This document shows positions 25,658 through 37,510 of a stretch of DNA of 64,000 nt, piece by piece. The notes beneath the pieces are model-generated. The model saw only the letters and a list, made by a program, of their open reading frames with translations, did no database searches and was not told where the DNA came from. Numbering within the stretch: position 1 is the first letter of the stretch; every line of letters starts with the position of its first letter. A program made the position numbers and the translations under genes. This DNA comes from Vanilla planifolia. Lineage: Eukaryota; Streptophyta; Magnoliopsida; Asparagales; Orchidaceae. Location: assembly GCA_023846275.1 (NCBI GenBank), contig CM043870.1:8751527-8815526 (forward strand). Reading direction: 5' to 3'.

Positions 25658-26618
25658 ATGTGCCATAATTCTTAATAGTCTAATCATGTAATTTCTTTAT
25701 TTGTCTTTTATGTTTTATTAATTTTTTCATTTTTATATTTTGATATCTCTAACATATAACATAAATCATGTACACAAAATAATCATTGCTCGTAGCATAT
25801 ACATTAGAATATCAATTGCATTTTATATTTAAATATCCTAACATATATGTATAATAAAATAATGTTATAATTAATCCATATATTTTTATGAGCAATTTAA
25901 TTCACTTGCTCTCATTAAGGTCGTTCCTTTTTATAATTCTCTTTTCTTTGGCCTCCTACATAATTAACAAGCATGCAAAAAATATAGTATGCTCACTTTT
26001 TCATTAGTAAAATGCTCTTTAGTCTACTCCCTTCACATTTTTCTTAGTTGCAAACCTCACAATATTAATAAAAACTCATAACTTATATGATTAAGCTTAT
26101 TAGATTATCCTTTTGTTTGTCATAATGTGTAATCACACTATTAGACCATCTAATTTATTGATCATTTTGTTCAACTATTCTCATTAAACCTCCATCACTA
26201 TCATCAATGAAAACTATCCATTGAATCATCTAGTTATCAATCGCAATAGTCACCAGATTATCTGAAGGTCCTTCTAATATAATTCAATATAAAAATATAA
26301 CTAGTCTAACATAGATAGTCTAATCTAACTATTAGACACCACAACAAAACTTTGAAAATAACTTTTTCATTTTTATTTCTTACAACTATATCGTAAACTC
26401 TTACAAAGAAAATCTAAAAGCTATAATCATATAAACAACATAAGAACTCTTCTAAAAAATTGAGAATTAAAAGAATGCAAATTTAACACAAGCCTTAAAG
26501 CTTCAAACTTAGCTTGCTAACATTTCAACTTCCTAAGTATGTTACTAAAGAATTTGAAGAAAAATATATTTCAAAGCTTAAAAAGTCCTTAAGAACTTAT
26601 TCTCCTCTGCTTCCTTGT
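25658..26618. other. AT-rich DNA between the tandem array and Copia relic 2
   Basis: At 25,657 the fifth array unit stops inside its 'acagtatccatttttc' block, so this is a sharp junction. The sequence beyond has no partner elsewhere in the window and no coding signal. It begins TGATGTGCC, so it could be the edge of another insertion. Confidence 0.4.
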
Positions 26619-28278
26619 GTTATAAATTTAAAAATGATAATAGAAAAACCAAGCTATTAATGGCTAATGAATTGTTAAAGTTCTTATATATAGACATAGC
26701 TATCAAATACAATGAATACCAAAAAGGATCTAAGTTCATGGAGTTGAAATATGAAGGAGATTGAAGACTACTTAAGTTTGGTTTAACTTCCATATCATAG
26801 AGCCATAGTCTTAGCCTTCGTGAAGTACCTGCTCATCAAGAATTTAATTTCAAGATAGTTATTTGATTGCTTTGTTAATCCATCTATTAATATTTATATG
26901 ACACTTAAGGATTATTTCAAAACATGCATTATTATTCTAAGTCATGTTTGCATGTCATAAGGCTTATAGAAATGCATTAATTATATTACAACTACATTAA
27001 GATTTAGGATAATGAAATAAAACATAAAATAAGCCATATTATTTATTGCTTAATGATCGATACTATAGTTGATATTATACTTGTGCAGTCCTCATTTAAT
27101 CTTAAAGCTACAATTAAAGTTTGAGGTTTGAATGGCATCATATAAGTATGATGGGTTCATTATGTAAATATGATTACCATCTAAACTTAAGATTAGAAGT
27201 TTAAACTAGATCATACAAGTTATTGGCCTTATGTGTGTAATATTCATTCCTTAATAGTTGAATTTACACTAGCATCGTACTACTCTAAAGCTTCCTTCAT
27301 TTGTGTATGCAATTTATTTCCTCTAAGATTCTAGTATATATAAACTTAGTCAAGGTCAAACATGTATGATAAACATATCATATCTATACAACCTAATCAT
27401 GATTGTATCTTAATCATCTGCATAATAATCCTTATATAATCACCAACCCTTGTTCTATGTTATAATGACTATATCAAACAGTACATGGTAAAGTAATCTA
27501 TATGATCCATTTTTTATCATAGACAACTGTAATTATTTAAGTTAGAAATGCATTCGTTGTGTCATATGAATATAATAACCACATTAAATGAGTACAATTA
27601 TTACCTAATAATAGTAAATTTTCATTTGTCTACATTATCATACAATCATGATTTATATATAAAACGTGCACAATTTCCTCTTATACTACAAAGCTTGGGA
27701 GAAAGCTATCATATTACTATATAGGTTCATTATATACTTATGACTATCATTTTAAGTCATGTTAAGCTAATTACAATGTGATCATACAATATTTTATCCT
27801 TATTCAATCATATTATACAAAATATTTTAAAGTGCTTGGCTCTTTGTGAAGATATATATCAAATGATGGCAATCTACTATCACACTTATGTGAACTATTT
27901 AAATTAAAAAGATAAATTTATTATACTTATATGATTCTTATGATTGTTTGGTACGATGTATATAAATTTAAGTATTACATTAAGAATCAATATTGATAGT
28001 ATGAAGACATTTCTTGTACTTGTAGAATAATAAGTCATTTTGGGTCATTTTGCACTTATTATATCATTATATTATCACATCATCTAAGGCAATCTTGGTT
28101 TGTGTTCATCATTCTAATATGATGGTTTCAGTATATTAATATGATATATTATCAAAACTTGCAATTGCTAGTTAATTTGTCTGAAAAATGCCATTATAAC
28201 TATTAAAGCTTCTTTATTTGAATTTAATTCGCTTTCTTATATAAATAAAGATAAAATACAAGAAGAATTTAAAATGGG
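26619..28278 (+). repeat. 5' LTR of Copia relic 2, left part
   Basis: Collinear with about 45,525-47,255 on the same strand: shared blocks include 'atggcactta'-like, 'ataagccatatt', 'aagattagaagt', 'cattaaagcttctttatt' and 'agaagaatt'. It is cut at about 28,279 by the minus-strand Gypsy element, and the rest of the LTR reappears at about 41,350-41,786. The exact left end is uncertain by tens of bases, since no clean target duplication is visible. Confidence 0.75.
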
Positions 28279-31200
28279 TGTACTATCTCACCCAACCTTT
28301 TATTAGCATTTTTTTAACTATGGGTGCAACCAGACCAATGCACTAGTTAATATATTTGGCTAGCCATCTTTCACTCCCTGAGCATAATATTCAAATTAAG
28401 AGTTATGATCTCCCAAATTAATCATTATGTTTGTGGTATATTGTCCAAAATTAACAATGTCCTTGCACCAACTATTCATTTAGTTGACTAAAGAAATGGT
28501 TCAGTTTGAGCTAAGTAAAACACCAATATACACATTTAAATACATGGTATCAATGCAAACCTAGTAACCTATGATAAAGCATATTTATATAAATCCACAA
28601 TATCAAATAAATCATAACATGATCTATATGTCATCCAAAAATCTAAGCCTATCTCATAAAATAACATAAAAATATAGATATCAAAGTCCGTAACAAAAAA
28701 CACATATAATCCAAAGTCTAACAAATATAAATTATAACAATATATATGAATAGAAAACTATAACTATAACATCATAAAATTCTAGATGGATGAATAATCT
28801 ACTTAAGGTACTAACTTTAATGCCCCACTCTAACTTATTAACTCTTCAATTCATATACCTACAAATGATATAAAAAAAGTGGTGAGTAGAGGTCAATAAG
28901 TAATTCTCAAGCTTAATTATAAAAATACAATAAAATTTAATGATCTATATAAACAATAATATCACATAAGATATTTTAGTCTACCAAGCTGATTTAAGGA
29001 ATAAAATCATCATCATTAATCTTATCTAATACTTACTAAGGCTTTATAAGTCTCTATGGCATCATAATCTTGTCACATAGCAAAATATAATACATAATGA
29101 TCCACTGATGAACTAGCGCTTCCTTTAAATCGATGAGGTCCTTAATATAAGGTATAATACTCTTATCACATAATTTGGCACTTCCCCTTAAGGAAGCCCA
29201 ATTAGATGGGCTGCACTATAGGGCTGTCAAAATCCATAATATCATGTAGCACTCTAACAAGTGCATTAGCATATTCATAGTCTCTTATGATGTTTAATAA
29301 TTTAGTACCACTTAGTCATCCGAAAGTATTCAGCACATGATCTAACAATCAAGACTCTGAGACTCTCCTAATCATATGGACCAAGTCCCTTGAGACTTTA
29401 GGATTCCTAAATAGTGTGAGGCACTCCACTTTTATATTCTTTGGCATATCCACGGTTCTTTTATATTGTCCTAAGCAATAAGCCACATAAATCTATATCA
29501 TCTACTATATGACTTACCAAACTCTAGATAAGGGGCCATCAATTGGGTTTGTTGTATGCTAGTCAATGTCATCATTGACATATACTTGCTTATTATGTAG
29601 CATCATTCCATATGATTTTATCTTCAACTATTAAAGGTTATCTAGACATTCTTATAACTCTAATGTATATCTTAGACAATCTTAAGGTTTTTTTCCCAAA
29701 AATCTTACTAAATTATCTAATCCATCTAAGGTTTCTTAAAAACTAAAATCAACCTCTATAAGGTACTAAGCTAACTTGAAGATTGAAAAAGGGAATCTGC
29801 TAGATTGTTCTACAGAAGGCAGAAGTGGTGAGATCGCGTTCTTCACTGAACTAGTCATGAAAAGCATGAGCCCAATCGACTGGTTACGAGCGGAATCGTG
29901 GAGTTGCTGCTTGGATTATTTAGAATCTATAAGGTAATCCTCCTTAATCTAATTTTAATTATCTATATTTAGTTATTTTTAAATATTTATTTATGATCCT
30001 TGTTAGATACTTTTAGCTAATCTAGGTATCACTTGAGTACTCAAGTTCTAAATCTTTTGCTCAAACCCATAAAGTAATAGCCCCTGGGTTTAAATGAGCT
30101 CCATTATTTATTATAAACCTCATAGGCTAACCCAACTCCCTACCCAATGTTTCTCTTGAAACATCTCTTAGATTAACATCCATGGCATCAATCCATAGTT
30201 TAAGAGTCTAATTTAGGTCTAATAATGATCTTATATAAAGCTAGCTTGGGGTTTGGCTAATATCCAAAAGAATAATTAGCCAATTGATTGAGCCTAGTAC
30301 CACTTCTAAGGCCAAACTTTTGCTCTCTAACTCAATTCTACATATTCAAAGGCCTAGTTAAGAGTTTCATCAAATCATAACCTTATCTAATGTGTGCTCA
30401 AGATCTCACCAAGTACTTCATATTTTAATCCAACCATTAATTCTATCTTTAAGGTTTTTATGAACAAAACTAAAGTCTTTAAGAATTATTTAGTCTAAAT
30501 ATATACTTAATTCTTAAGTAATCCATGACCACATCTAAGTTTCATCTAATATAAAATTTACTTCCAAACTTAATTAGGGTTGCATGGGTACTTAAATTTA
30601 TCCAATGTTAAAAATTTAAACCTTAGGCATTTAACTTTCAAATCTTAGTTTTTAAATTTCAAACCTATAGTATTCAAATTTCAAACCTAAGACACTCAAA
30701 TTTAAAATCTTAGTAATTCAAACTATAAAACTAAGTCTAATTAGTTAATCCAATTGGTCTTTAAGCAAAGCTTAAGCTAATTAAGCATATTAGTTAGCAT
30801 AATAATACTTTTATTCTTAAATCTTACTTGACTAAACCTACAACCATTTTGCTAAGCTTAATCAAGACACATAGTCATCCTTATCTTTCTTCCAAGGCCA
30901 ACCCAAGCCTCTCAACATCACCTCAAGAAAAATGGAGAACTTTATCTATCTTAGAAGCTATCTACGGTCCATTATAAGATCTCTCAAAACATTTTAAGCC
31001 ATTCTCAAGCCTTTCCACTCAACCCAATGAGGTACCAAATCCAGCCCCTTGTGGCTATAAAATTTCACATGTAAGTTTTGTTTTCATGAAAGACAATATC
31101 ATTTATTCTTAGTAGTGTTTCATGGTATCACTTGAACATTTATCACTAAGTTCTTATGTTAGAATTGTCATCAGCGTTCCCTTGACAAATTTTGGTTAAG

Positions 31201-32331
31201 AAACAATTTTTAAGGTAAATTATTGGTTTCGCTTGGGTAGCATAACTACAAGGTTCATAATAAAACCATCCAAAGCATAACAACTAAAATCTTATCATCA
31301 TATCTATGCTTTATCTTCGTTTAGCATTCATACAAACTCCAAGACCAACATATCATTACTTCTACATAAACATGGTTGCATATTTATCATGATATATCAT
31401 AAAATTGTGGCAACATAAATCCTTTAAAACATGCCATGTTCTCAAACGTTTAATTTCATTATAAACAAATATCACATAAAAAGTTTTGTTGAGTTCAAAA
31501 CAATAAAATAATTATTATATGCATGAAATAGATTGAATTCCTAACATTCATGTTGATAAAACAATTTAAATTATCATAAAAATTTTTGGCCATAAGGTCT
31601 TCTTTGATTCAAATATGAAATAGTTTGATCAGTTTAATGTTTTCACTTAAGAATGTACTGATATCATTTCCAAGATTTCTATTACAACAAGAACAACGAT
31701 TTTTCTTGTTCATTTATCACACTAAAACTTCATTATCTTAGTTAAGAATGATATTTAACATCAAACCATTTAGATTCACAAATTCATGCTTAAGACCCTG
31801 CTCCCCTTCTTCCTTATGACTTCAACTCTTCCTTTGCTTCTCTCTGGTAGATCTCCTTGGAATGTTCATTGCTAGATTTTACAAAAATGTTCAACCCAAA
31901 CCACATACTAAAAGCATATATAGATATCCAAACAATTCTTTAATCGAGAGATATCTTGTTAGATCAATTAGGATACTCCACCTTTTCCTTTTCCTAATGG
32001 TTCATGAATTTAAGAAATTAATTTAACCATTAATCTTTTTCCTATAATTGTCTCTTGATTCTTACTTTTAATGAATCTCATGCATCCCTTAAGATATCTC
32101 ATTGTTTTAGGTGAACCTAGATAAGCATTCTACTTTTAAGGTATCAAAACAAAATATCCTTATCACATAATTCAAGATGTATAAGATAAAATCCAATTTA
32201 ATATATTTACTATTAAAATTTCAAAATTTAAACTTTACTAATATTTGAAATTTAAATACATTTAAATTTCAAATTATCTTTCAGAAATGAAATAATTAAC
32301 AAAGGAAAAAGGTACTTAATCAAGAGGATCA
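28279..32331 (-). repeat. 3' LTR of the Gypsy element (left copy)
   Basis: Collinear with 37,511-41,349 in the same orientation. On the plus strand it starts TGTACTATCTCACCC; the reverse complement of this resembles the GGGGCGTGACA end of Tekay-like LTRs. It ends AAGAGGATCA. At ~4.05 kb it is long for an LTR. It contains a ~146-bp segment (29,782-29,928) with several CpGs that the right copy lacks. Decay between the two LTRs is heavy, so the insertion is old. Confidence 0.8.
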
Positions 32332-33475
32332 TACCTCGAATTAGCTTATAACTTTACCATTCTCCTCACTTTAATTTAGGTTTTATCCTAAAAATTGAGA
32401 AAATAGATCTGACCCCTTATGGAAAATCTTAGCCACTATCTCCCAAGTAGGCTCCTACTCTTAACTATTCCATGATACATATAACATAGGTAATCTTCTA
32501 TTTCTCAATTGTCTCACTCTAAACTCTAAAATACAAACTAAGTGCTTCTATTAGGAAACATCTAGCTTTAATTAAAGATCTTTAGGTCCTTACTAAAGAA
32601 TAATTTAAGAATCTAGAACATATTTCTTCATATTAAATACATGAAAAACATCATATATCAAAGCCAAAGTATCTAATAATTGGAGTCAATAGATCACTAA
32701 CCCAATTTTTTGTATGGTTTGATATGATACAATATACTTGGGCCTTAAATTAGAAAGCTTTTTCAAAATATTAACAATCCATGCATAAGACTAACCTTTA
32801 AAAATACCTAATCTCCAACTTCAAAGCTTACTTATCAATACTTACTATCAAAGTATTTATTCTATCAATCTTGCACCATATGTAGCATTTCAAACAATCT
32901 ATGAATCTCCTCAATAGTCTCGTTAATAATGGGGATTTGCAATACTGACCATATAAAGTCTCTTATAATGCCATACTAATGGTTGACTAATAGTTGTTAT
33001 TATAAACAAACTTAATTAGTGAAAACTATCTAAACCAATCTGAGAAGCAAGTTTGCACATTAAGCCTCAAAAAATACTCTAAAGTCTAAATTATCCTTTC
33101 TAATTGACCATTTTTCTAAGGATGATAGGCCATGCTGAACCAAAGAGTGGTTCCTAATTACTAATTCAAATGGCTCCAAAAGTAAGATGTGAATTTAGTA
33201 TCTCATTCTAAGATAATCCCTTTAGAAACACTATGTAAATGAATGATCTAGCACATGTATAGCTCTACCAATCTACTTATTGAATCTATATTTTTCATGG
33301 CAAAGAAAAGATGCAAATTAATTAATATGTCCACTATTACCTAAATCATATAGTAACCCCAACTAGTCCTCGACAAGCTTAAGAAAAAATATATGGCTAT
33401 TTTGTCCTATTTCCACACAATTATGGCTACATTTTATAGTAAATCATCAAGCTTTTTATATTCATCTTTCACTTT
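32332..33475 (-). pseudogene. Gypsy integrase core and C-terminal relic
   Basis: Integrase inserts the element's DNA into the chromosome. Reading the minus strand, the block AYHP-stop-KNGQLERII near 33,085-33,135 matches the family motif HPQTDGQSER that carries the catalytic Glu; the Glu is kept and Gln has become a stop. Downstream are YNNNY and blocks resembling the GPF-I-RVG region (PNHTKNW, PIIRYFGFDI). A chromodomain would be expected close to 32,350-32,450 but is not readable, so the chromovirus assignment is inferred from the rest. Several frameshifts and stops make this a pseudogene. Confidence 0.6.
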
Positions 33476-33670
33476 CTAATAAATCAAGCATTTCTGGACA
33501 TAACGAGTCACATCTTTCTTTAAACCTCTCCATAAAAAGATGGTCTTGGGGTTCTTATATATTTTGGCTTCCCATGAATGGATCACAAACTTGCTTTCAT
33601 TGAGGTTTTCTAAATAAGTTTTCTCTAAACTTCTTATGCTAAGAGACACCACTAATAGTAAAGTCCTCAC
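33476..33670 (-). pseudogene. Gypsy integrase zinc-binding N-terminus (relic)
   Basis: The uninterrupted 64-residue minus-strand frame contains ESKFVIHSWEAKIYKNPKTI, then FLWRGLKKDVTRYVQKCLIY. This is the family's HxxxH...CxxC region: the His of the IHPG-like block, W-x-GMK-x-DV and the first Cys are kept. The second Cys falls just past the stop at the end of the frame. It sits between RNase H (upstream) and the integrase core (downstream) in normal Gypsy order. Confidence 0.75.
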
Positions 33671-33899
33671 ACTCTCTTTAATGCAATCTAATAAGCACCT
33701 CTTGAATCTTAGGATCCTCTTACTTAAGTGTCCTTAGCTTACTAACCAATTAGCCTAGTTGTTAAGATAATTGAGCTAAGCTACTAGAGTCTATACTACA
33801 AATTGATTCTAAGATCTACTAATATAAAACATATTTTCTCTTTGATGTCATTATACGCATAGATCTAAGAGTTGTGCCTCTACTATAGGCATGAACTAT

Positions 33900-34260
33900 T
33901 GAATTTGCCTTGTCCTCAGAATACATAAGATCAATATCATAATATTTACTAAGTTTTAAACAATCTTTACATCAAATTAGCCTCTCTTTGAGAGAAGATA
34001 TACTCAAGGATTTTGTGATTAAGGAATAACTCAACCTTAACTCTATAAAGTAAAGACACAAAATCTTAAGAGCAAATATCACTATAACTAAATCCAAATC
34101 ATAAGTTAGGTAATTACACTTATTCTTACATAATTGCATAGATGCATAGGCCACAACTCATCCATCTTACATAAGCTTAGCTCTAATCCAATGTGTGATG
34201 CATTAGAATAAACTTAATAAGGCTTACACTTTTCTTTAAGAAGGTCAAGACTAGAGTCAA
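33900..34260 (-). pseudogene. Gypsy RNase H relic
   Basis: The 60-residue minus-strand frame (33,972-34,154) contains [28 protein letters not shown] and a SLITKSLS block. In the family these are the AYASRQL, NYPTHDLELAAVVFALK and FTDHKSL motifs. The Asp of the TDHKS motif is lost (LITKS) and the conserved Glu of DLEL is Asp. The domain removes RNA from the RNA-DNA hybrid during reverse transcription; this copy is inactive by those losses and by the frame breaks around it. Confidence 0.75.
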
Positions 34261-35860
34261 ACTCAAACTATTATTTAACTCAATAAATCTCGACTCATAC
34301 TAGTTAGACCAAGAAAAGGTCACTCCCTTTCTTATCACTAAAGTAAGGGGTGATGCAATTTTAAAGAGATTCAGTACAAATTTATGATAATAGCCCATAA
34401 GACCCAAGAAATTGTGGGTCTTAGATATTGTAGCTAGACTTCTTTAATCAATAATGGCTCTAACCTTGTTGTGGGTAATAGAAACTCCCTTACACTAAAA
34501 ATATGCCTAAGCAAAGCCTCCTTATCAAGCCAAGAGGAGTGCTTGGATAATTTCAAGTATAGTTACTAATCATGATGCAATTCAAGTACTATTTCAAGAT
34601 GCCTTACATGTTTCTCCTTGCTCTTGGATTACACCAAGTTGTCATTTATAAAAACAATGACAAATTGATATAAGAAAGCTTAAAAGAAGTAGTCCATCCA
34701 ATCCATAAAAATTATAGATGTATCTGATAATATAAAGAGCAAAACTATGAACTCACAATTCTTAATAAAGTGGAATAAAGATTTCTTACTTCCAAGATAA
34801 TGTAAAAGTGGAATAAAAATGAATCCAAGCTCAAAAATGGAAAACCATTATTCAGATGTTGTAAATGCCTACTTTGGGCACGAGATGTGCATTAATTGGG
34901 CATTAGATGTGCGCTTTTTGGGTAGAGGATAACTCAAATCATAAAATTGAATACTTTTATTTAAGGTTTTGGGATTATTTATACTCTCTATGATAACTAT
35001 TAGCACCCATTAACATCTACTAAGAAATATTTCTAACTTTATAAAATAACTATCCACCAACATCATTTTACAATACAAACAAATCTCTAAATGATTCACA
35101 TATTTATGCAATTTTTTCCATAATTTGTGTGGTTATTTGAAGTGAACTTCATAGTTTGGTCCAAAATTAGATTATGTGAAATTCCATTTCATGCTCCATA
35201 TTGAGTGTCCAAAACTCCAGTTTGATTGTCCCATAGTTGGCATCTTGTTATATGTCTATTTCATCATTGAATTGTGATGTCATTGGTTGGTGCTACATCA
35301 ATGCCTACACTTTATCCTAAATGATGTTTTAGTGATATCCTTTTTAAAAATTAGATCTAATGGTATCCTAATTAATGATCATCTTAGAAAAAGCTAAAAC
35401 TACATGTAACTAATCAATTAGATCATTGACATATGATAAGGGATACCAAATGTTTATTGCAACCATATTCAATTCTTAATACTCCACACAAATGTGCAAG
35501 CTACCAACTTTCTTTTTAACAAAAAGAATAAAAGCTCTCTAAGAAGAAACACTAGGCTTAACCACCCACTAAGTCTTATAATTGAACCTTGAGCTCTTTC
35601 AATTCTACTAGAGCCATATGATGTGGTGGTACCTTAGTAATTGGAGTAGCTGTTGGCCCTAAATCAATGGGGGACTCAATCTCACACTTTGGTGGTAATC
35701 GTGGTAAGTCATCTAGAAAGATATCAAGATAATCTCTCATAAAGTGTGTGTCCTCCAAAGTTGGAGAGTAAGTATGCAAATCAACTACAAAAGCAAACCA
35801 TATTAAACAGCCATTATGGACCAACTCTAATACTTAGATAGCTGAAATCATAGGTACCTA
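34261..35860 (-). pseudogene. Gypsy reverse transcriptase (with preceding linker) relic
   Basis: The minus-strand frame at 35,576-35,824 carries MRDYLDIFLDDLPRLPP, IESPIDLGPTATPITKVP and MALVELKELKVQL. These are the block just in front of the Ty3/Gypsy RT (family pattern: YPDVFPDDLPGLPP, IDL-PGTxPIS, ELKEQL). Further downstream at 34,638-34,655 the catalytic box reads VFINDN instead of VFIDDI, so one of the two metal-binding Asp is gone. It is followed by SKSKE and, at about 34,540, a HLEIVLELHHD block matching HLxxVLxxLRxHxL. Frames change several times and stops are frequent. Confidence 0.8.
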
Positions 35861-37175
35861 TCAATTGATTACAAAATAGACTATATCTAAAAGTTTGGCA
35901 CCCTAATAAGGACCTTCTTCTCCCAACAATAAATTAATACATCGTGTTGGGTCATCTATTCCATGCTTATGATAATGTCCAACATAGTAATAAGTACTTA
36001 TATAAGCTCTACCTTAACACCCTAGCAAAGGATAATTAAATCATCTCAAACTCTAAATCCAACAAAGATATCATTACCAAAAGATAGTTTCAACAATAAT
36101 GGTGATTGTAGTTGACCCTATTCACCATCAAATCTCTCCCAAATAATCTCATAATTTTAGGAATGGGAAGCACTAATATAAAAAAACTATAAAAGTAACA
36201 TTGCATAATGCAATCATACCAATGATTATATTAGAAACCTCTAAAGCTTACTATTAAGTGAGTCTATAAACTCTTAACCACCCTTCTGCTCATCTAGAGT
36301 TTTGGTTAGCCATCTATCCCTTAAGAAAATTAGCCTTCCTATGTCCTTTCTTCAAGAAAACAAAGTAAAGATTTTTTTTTAAATCTATAGGCCCCACTAT
36401 GTCATTTGCTATAACATCTACATCTTTAGCCCTGACCTTTAGACTACACTAAGGTACTTACTAACAAGTTTAGTTACAATGGTAATAGAGTAATTATCCC
36501 AATTAAATCATTTTTTTCATTTCTTACTATAAGATTTTCCGTTCTACTTATTCTTAGGATTATCAGAGTTCATTCTCTTATTGACCTTGCACCACCTCTA
36601 CTCAATTAACTTGGCAACCTCCATAAAATTATAATATAGTGTAAATTAGTTAACCACCATGTGTCTTTATAAAAAAGGCCTAGGTCCATCCATAAAGCAT
36701 TCACAATTTCATTCCTATGAAGTCACCAACTCCGAATCATATTGCATAAGATAAGTGAATAATGAAGAGCAAACTATTATAGTCATCTATCTCTACATCA
36801 AGTGAGTCAATTCTTTATCGATTTGATCTTTGGCTATCTCTAGTACATAATATTCTCTAAATGCTATTGCAAACTAGCTCCAAGGAATCTCATTATATGA
36901 GATATCCCTAAACATGGTGTGCTATTAACCATGCCACTAAGTAGTTTCCTTGCCATCAAGAACCAATGTTGTTAATGCCACCATTTGCTCAATTGTGCAC
37001 CCCAATGCATCAAATAACTTGTGAATATGCTTAGCCAATCATCTAACATGGCTAGAGCTATCATGACCCTTAAAAGACCTGCAATCTTAAAAGCATAAAA
37101 GCCTCCAAGAATGGCTCCACTTTGAGTGCAAGATGCTTATAAGCTATCATAACCCTTGTTAGTTAGTCTAACTCT
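35861..37175 (-). pseudogene. Gypsy gag-protease relic
   Basis: Best conserved at about 36,835-37,035 on the minus strand: AKHIHKLFDALGC, then TIEQMVALTTLVLDGKETT, a stop, WHG, then NEIPWS-stop-FAIAFREYY. This is the capsid domain of plant Gypsy elements. The stop at 36,937-36,939 replaces the first Trp of the TWWHG motif, and the one after PWS replaces Gln. The zinc knuckle and protease should lie at 35,900-36,400, but no DSG motif could be read with confidence. The gag-protease-RT-RNase H-integrase order of the whole internal region (32.3-37.5 kb) is that of Ty3/Gypsy. Confidence 0.7.
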
Positions 37176-37510
37176 GGCTTTGTTCAATCTTGGTCTATAT
37201 TACCAAGATTCTCCTTTCATTCAAAAATGCAGACTGCATTGGCAAAGCCAACCTCTTCTTTTTCGCTCGCCTGGAAGGGACAAAATATGTCTCTCAAGAA
37301 GCACTATAGGCCTAACCATCTGTATCAAGGAGAAAAATACCATTCTTAATTACTCAAGGTAAGAGCAAAAACACATATTAGTCCATCTAACTTTTAAAAT
37401 CATAAATATAATTAATCCTAAGCTTATTAAAATAAAACATAATTTATTATGGAATGCATTGGCACTAACCTAAACCACACTAACCTAGATTATTTTAACT
37501 TAGCCTCAAA

